This document shows positions 60,883 through 64,000 of a stretch of DNA of 64,000 nt, piece after piece. Location of the stretch: contig NC_015167.1 of the NCBI RefSeq assembly GCF_000190595.1, forward strand, positions 1,042,501 to 1,106,500, written 5' to 3'. A model generated the notes under the pieces. The model did no database searches. It was not told where the DNA came from and worked only from the letters and a program-made list of their open reading frames with translations. The DNA comes from Cellulophaga lytica DSM 7489 (GTDB lineage: Bacteria; Bacteroidota; Bacteroidia; Flavobacteriales; Flavobacteriaceae). Numbering within the stretch: the first letter of the stretch is position 1; every line of letters begins with the position of its first letter. Made by a program: the position numbers and the translations under genes.

Positions 60883-61855
60883 TTTTAATAACGGTATCTA
60901 AATCTGTAAACTTAAAGTTTATAGCTTCTTTAATTTTTGCGTTTTGGTACATATCTTGACTTTTTAAGCCGTGTACTTGCATTTTAGACAGCTTACGACC
61001 TCTTCTGGTAAATAAATGCACCAACCAGTCTAACTTATACAAAATATTTAACTGCCATATTTTTAAAGCCTTAGTTGGTTTTGGCTTGTTAATTTCTTTT
61101 GCTATTTTATCTAAAACCTCTTTAAACGTAGCATTTTTGGTTACAGCAATATAGCGTTCGTTTTTTAAGTCAGATTTCATTAGCTTAATACACATATCTG
61201 CAACATCTGCAACACCTACAAATCCGCTACCACTTGGTGGGTAGTATTTTAAACCATTTGCTATTTTACTAAAAAATTGTCCACTTCCAGAGTCCCAATA
61301 TCCAGGCCCTAAAATAACACCTGGGTTAACAATAACAGCATCTAAACCTTCTTGTGTACCTCGCCAAACTTCCATTTCTGCTGCATATTTTGTAAGTGCA
61401 TAAACATTTACATCTGCATCATTCCATTCTGTTTCTTCAGTAACAATTGGTGTTGCTTCATTTTTACCCAAAGTAGCAATAGAACTTACGTAAGTTAACT
61501 TTTGCACATTATTAGCCAAACAAATATTTACAATATTGGCAGTGCCTTTTGTATTTACGTGTCTTAATTTAAAATAATCATTAGGGTCAAAAGAAATTAA
61601 AGCTGCGCAATGGTAAACGTGCGTAACGTTAATAAATGCATCTTCTAAAGAAGGTATATCTGTAACATCTGCAACAACCCAATTAATTTTTGCAAATAAC
61701 TCATCTGCATTGTCTACATAATAAGAAAATACTTTTTTTACCTGCTCCAAGTTACTGCTTGGCCTATGTATAGCCTTTACTGCATCCTCTGTTTTAAGCA
61801 GCTGCAATAAAAGATGCGCGCCTACTAATCCTGTGCCTCCTGTTACCAATATCAT
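60848..61855 (-). CDS. NAD-dependent epimerase/dehydratase (extended SDR)
   Basis: A 335-residue Rossmann enzyme: LVTGGTGLVGAHLLLQLL at the N-terminus, VYHCAALISFDP (about 83-94), YVSSIATLG with the active serine, the catalytic YALTKYAAE (Y and K, about 151-155), and VNPGVILGPG. Close to the dihydroflavonol-4-reductase-like group. Substrate unknown. Confidence 0.87.
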   Translation of the reverse strand: MILVTGGTGLVGAHLLLQLLKTEDAVKAIHRPSSNLEQVKKVFSYYVDNADELFAKINWVVADVTDIPSLEDAFINVTHVYHCAALISFDPNDYFKLRHVNTKGTANIVNICLANNVQKLTYVSSIATLGKNEATPIVTEETEWNDADVNVYALTKYAAEMEVWRGTQEGLDAVIVNPGVILGPGYWDSGSGQFFSKIANGLKYYPPSGSGFVGVADVADMCIKLMKSDLKNERYIAVTKNATFKEVLDKIAKEINKPKPTKALKIWQLNILYKLDWLVHLFTRRGRKLSKMQVHGLKSQDMYQNAKIKEAINFKFTDLDTVIKTTSSLLLQEQL

Positions 61856-61913
61856 AGTTCAAATTTAGCAATTTAATTTACTGTAGACTACTGCCAAAGC
61901 TCTCTATTTCTTT

Positions 61914-61921
61914 TATATTTG
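61914..61921 (+). promoter_or_regulatory. TAnnTTTG promoter box before tyrS
   Basis: TATATTTG, an exact -7 consensus, 28 nt before the ATG at 61950, leaving a short 5' leader. Confidence 0.6.
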
Positions 61922-61949
61922 CATCTACTATTACAAAACATAAAACACA

Positions 61950-63245
61950 ATGGCTTCTAATTTTGTCGCAGAATTAAAATGGAGGGGTATGATACATGAT
62001 GTTATGCCCGAAACAGAGGAACACTTACTAGAACAAATGCGTGCTGCTTATGTGGGTATAGACCCAACAGCAGACTCTTTACATATTGGCCATTTGGTTA
62101 GTGTAATGATGCTACGTCATTTTCAACTAGCAGGTCACAAACCATATGCGTTAATTGGTGGAGCTACAGGTATGATTGGTGATCCGTCTGGAAAATCTGC
62201 AGAACGTAATTTGCTAGATGAAAAAACACTTAGACACAACCAAAATGCTATAAAAGACCAGCTATCTCGCTTTTTAGATTTTAAAAGTGACGAAGAAAAT
62301 GCTGCTGTTTTAGTTAATAATTACGATTGGATGAAAGAATTTTCATTTCTAGAATTTATTCGTGATGTTGGTAAACATATTACCGTTAACTACATGATGG
62401 CTAAAGATTCTGTAAAAAAACGTTTAACTTCTGAAGCCAAAGAAGGAATGTCTTTTACAGAGTTTACATACCAATTAGTGCAAGGGTATGATTTTTTCCA
62501 CTTGTTTAAAGAACACAACTGTACCTTACAAATGGGTGGCAGTGACCAATGGGGAAATATTACTACTGGCACAGAAATGATACGTAGAATTGGTGGCGGT
62601 AAAGGCTATGCACTTACCTGCCCATTAATTACAAAAGCAGATGGTACTAAGTTTGGAAAAACTGAAGGTGGTAACATTTGGTTAGATGCAGAACGTACTT
62701 CTCCTTACAAGTTTTACCAATACTGGCTAAACACATCTGATGAGGATGCTGAAAAATTTATAAAAATCTTTACTTTTTTAACTAAAGAAGAAATTGATGC
62801 ATTAATTGCAGAGCATAAAGAAGCGCCACATATGCGTGCTTTACAGAAAAAATTAGCAGAAGAAATTACAATTAGTGTACACTCTAAACAAGATTTAGAT
62901 AACGCAATAAAAGCAAGTAATATTTTATTTGGAAAATCTACTTCTGATGATTTAAAAACCTTAGACGAAAAAACTTTTTTAGATATTTTTGAAGGTGTAC
63001 CACAAGCAGAAGTAACTAAAACAGATATTGAAGAAGGTTTAGATATGATTGGTGCCTTAGCTGCTAAAACTCAGTTTTTAGACTCTAACGGTGCTGCGCG
63101 TAGAGAGCTAAAACAAAATTCTATTTCTGTAAACAAAGAAAAAGTAAAAGAAGATTACGTTATTACTAGCAAAGACTTAATTAACAACAAATTTGTATTA
63201 TTACAACGTGGCAAAAAGAACTATTTTGTATTGGTTGTAAATTAA
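61950..63245 (+). CDS. tyrS: Tyrosine--tRNA ligase
   Basis: A 431-residue class I synthetase attaching tyrosine to tRNA-Tyr. The HIGH motif is at residues 45-48 (SLHIGHLVS); [14 protein letters not shown] is near 71-84, [13 protein letters not shown] near 171 and [14 protein letters not shown] near 195. The KMSKS-type loop reads KFGKTEGG near residue 234. The C-terminal ~65 residues are the S4-like RNA-binding domain ([20 protein letters not shown]). Full length and typical. Confidence 0.96.
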   Translation: MASNFVAELKWRGMIHDVMPETEEHLLEQMRAAYVGIDPTADSLHIGHLVSVMMLRHFQLAGHKPYALIGGATGMIGDPSGKSAERNLLDEKTLRHNQNAIKDQLSRFLDFKSDEENAAVLVNNYDWMKEFSFLEFIRDVGKHITVNYMMAKDSVKKRLTSEAKEGMSFTEFTYQLVQGYDFFHLFKEHNCTLQMGGSDQWGNITTGTEMIRRIGGGKGYALTCPLITKADGTKFGKTEGGNIWLDAERTSPYKFYQYWLNTSDEDAEKFIKIFTFLTKEEIDALIAEHKEAPHMRALQKKLAEEITISVHSKQDLDNAIKASNILFGKSTSDDLKTLDEKTFLDIFEGVPQAEVTKTDIEEGLDMIGALAAKTQFLDSNGAARRELKQNSISVNKEKVKEDYVITSKDLINNKFVLLQRGKKNYFVLVVN

Positions 63246-63265
63246 ATTTTAAGATTACATATTTT

Positions 63266-63294
63266 AAAGGCTGGTTATTTACCAGCCTTTTTTT
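63266..63294 (+). terminator. Rho-independent terminator after tyrS
   Basis: AAAGGCTGGT and ACCAGCCTTT with a 5-nt loop and a run of T, 20 bp after the tyrS stop. Confidence 0.85.
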
Positions 63295-63497
63295 ATACCT
63301 TTTTTTTAGTTGATAATCCATTTTAGCTATTTTATTCTTAATTAAATTAAGTTTTACATTCTACAGCCACTCGTTTACAGACCAAACAGATACTTGGAAT
63401 ATATTACTATAGAATTGGAAATAATGCTAACTTTAGTGCATTAAACAAAATACTGACACTGACTTAGCCAAAAATCATCAGAAAGAACCAAAAGAAA

Positions 63498-64000
63498 ATG
63501 AAAAAAAAGTTCCTTTTTAGCATAAGCATTCTGCTTTGCTCACTATCAATCTACGCTCAAGAAAATAACAAATCGGTTTTAAGCATTAAACAAATTATGC
63601 AGGGTAGTGACTTTATTGGCCACTTACCTTCTAGTGCTAAATGGTCTCAAGACAGTAAAAGCATTTATTTTAACTGGAATACAGAAAATGCATATAGCGA
63701 CTCTCTTTACGTTTACAACAGCACTAATGGCAATATTAGTAAAGTAGATTTTGAAACCGAATACAACCTACCTTCTACCCCAACTTTTAATTCTAAACGA
63801 ACAAAAAATGTATATATAAAACGTGGTGATATTTTTTATACAGATATTACTACCAATAAAACCATACAGGTTACCCAAACTACAGACCGCGAAAGAAATG
63901 CAAAATTTATAGAAAACGACAGTAAAATTGCATATCAAAAAGGACAAAATATTTATACTTGGAATATAAAAACTGGTGCAACTGCACAAATCACAAATTT
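63498..64000 (+). CDS. S9-family peptidase (5' part, runs off the window)
   Basis: Begins at ATG 63498 with a signal peptide (FLFSISILLCSLSIYAQ). The open part shows the beta-propeller start of a prolyl-oligopeptidase/DPP IV-like enzyme (IKQIMQGSDFIGHLPSSAKW, SKSIYFNWNTE, repeated KNVYIKRGDIFYTD-like blades). The catalytic domain lies beyond 64000, so family membership rests on the propeller pattern. Probably an exported exopeptidase. Confidence 0.75.
   Translation, partial: MKKKFLFSISILLCSLSIYAQENNKSVLSIKQIMQGSDFIGHLPSSAKWSQDSKSIYFNWNTENAYSDSLYVYNSTNGNISKVDFETEYNLPSTPTFNSKRTKNVYIKRGDIFYTDITTNKTIQVTQTTDRERNAKFIENDSKIAYQKGQNIYTWNIKTGATAQITN

Noticed and set aside
1-64000. CRISPR array in the repeated regions
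   Set aside because: Repeats are 94-207 bp, spaced by complete genes of 0.4-2.8 kb, and no cas genes are present.

Overview
The window looks like chromosomal DNA of a marine-type member of the Flavobacteriaceae (Bacteroidota). The reasons are an AT-rich sequence, Bacteroidota-type promoters (TAnnTTTG boxes before several genes), almost no Shine-Dalgarno signals, a type IX secretion (T9SS) C-terminal tail on a large secreted enzyme, many short lipoproteins, and phylum-typical families (DUF4271 beside hemD, DUF4296). No tRNA, rRNA or CRISPR array was seen. Genus cannot be decided from the sequence alone.

Layout. 0.1-3.4 kb: AraC regulator, MFS exporter, peroxiredoxin-like protein and DoxX-like protein. 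3.4-6.3 kb: first gene-cassette array. 6.3-19.4 kb: ordinary chromosome with small exported proteins (three with single-base frameshifts in homopolymers), a Fur-type regulator divergent from a thioredoxin-reductase-like enzyme, an ATP-grasp enzyme, a CPBP protease and topoisomerase III. 19.6-24.1, 26.0-33.5 and 33.6-36.9 kb: three more cassette arrays. 36.9-40.5 kb: an IS110-type transposase remnant and a 1003-residue GH5/beta-helix/T9SS enzyme. 40.5-43.9 kb: a fifth stretch of cassettes. 43.9-54 kb: small proteins, gene remnants and a nine-kilobase run of exported or lipid-anchored WG-repeat and SH3-like proteins. 54-64 kb: a TetR-controlled unit with paired operators, then conserved housekeeping genes (hemD, DUF4271, glycosyltransferase, dihydroorotase, DUF4296, epimerase, tyrS, and the start of an S9 peptidase).

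The main discovery candidate is the cassette system between 3.4 and 43.9 kb. About twenty small units, each with one or two unrelated genes almost all on the + strand, are joined by structured sites of 137-207 bp. Every unit begins with a roughly 10-bp box starting GTT. In sixteen units that box is the reverse complement of a box ending in AAC (GC in two units) at the other end of the SAME unit, just after the stop codon; ten of the sixteen match 10/10. This is the signature left by integron cassettes (R'' and R' boxes of attC). Inside a site the flanks fold as R box, asymmetric unpaired spacer (3 against 5-6 nt), about 16-bp second stem, then a variable terminal hairpin. Stem mismatches are mostly of the type that become G-T wobbles on the bottom strand. 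Four arrays open with copies of a promoter-plus-hairpin leader that ends exactly at the first GTTG, which is where an attI site would lie. No integrase or other recombinase gene is in the window. The box sequence fits GTTRNNN better than the classical GTTRRRY, so this is either a divergent integron-type array with its integrase elsewhere, or an analogous cassette system.

Cassette contents (SMI1/KNR4, DUF3885, DUF5063, HEPN-motif, PD-(D/E)XK, GNAT, RDD, metallophosphoesterase, DJ-1-like, epimerase, leucine-rich repeats, many unknowns) resemble the adaptive and defensive cargo of mobile cassettes. All motif and complementarity statements were read by eye. No folding software, database search or comparative genome was available.
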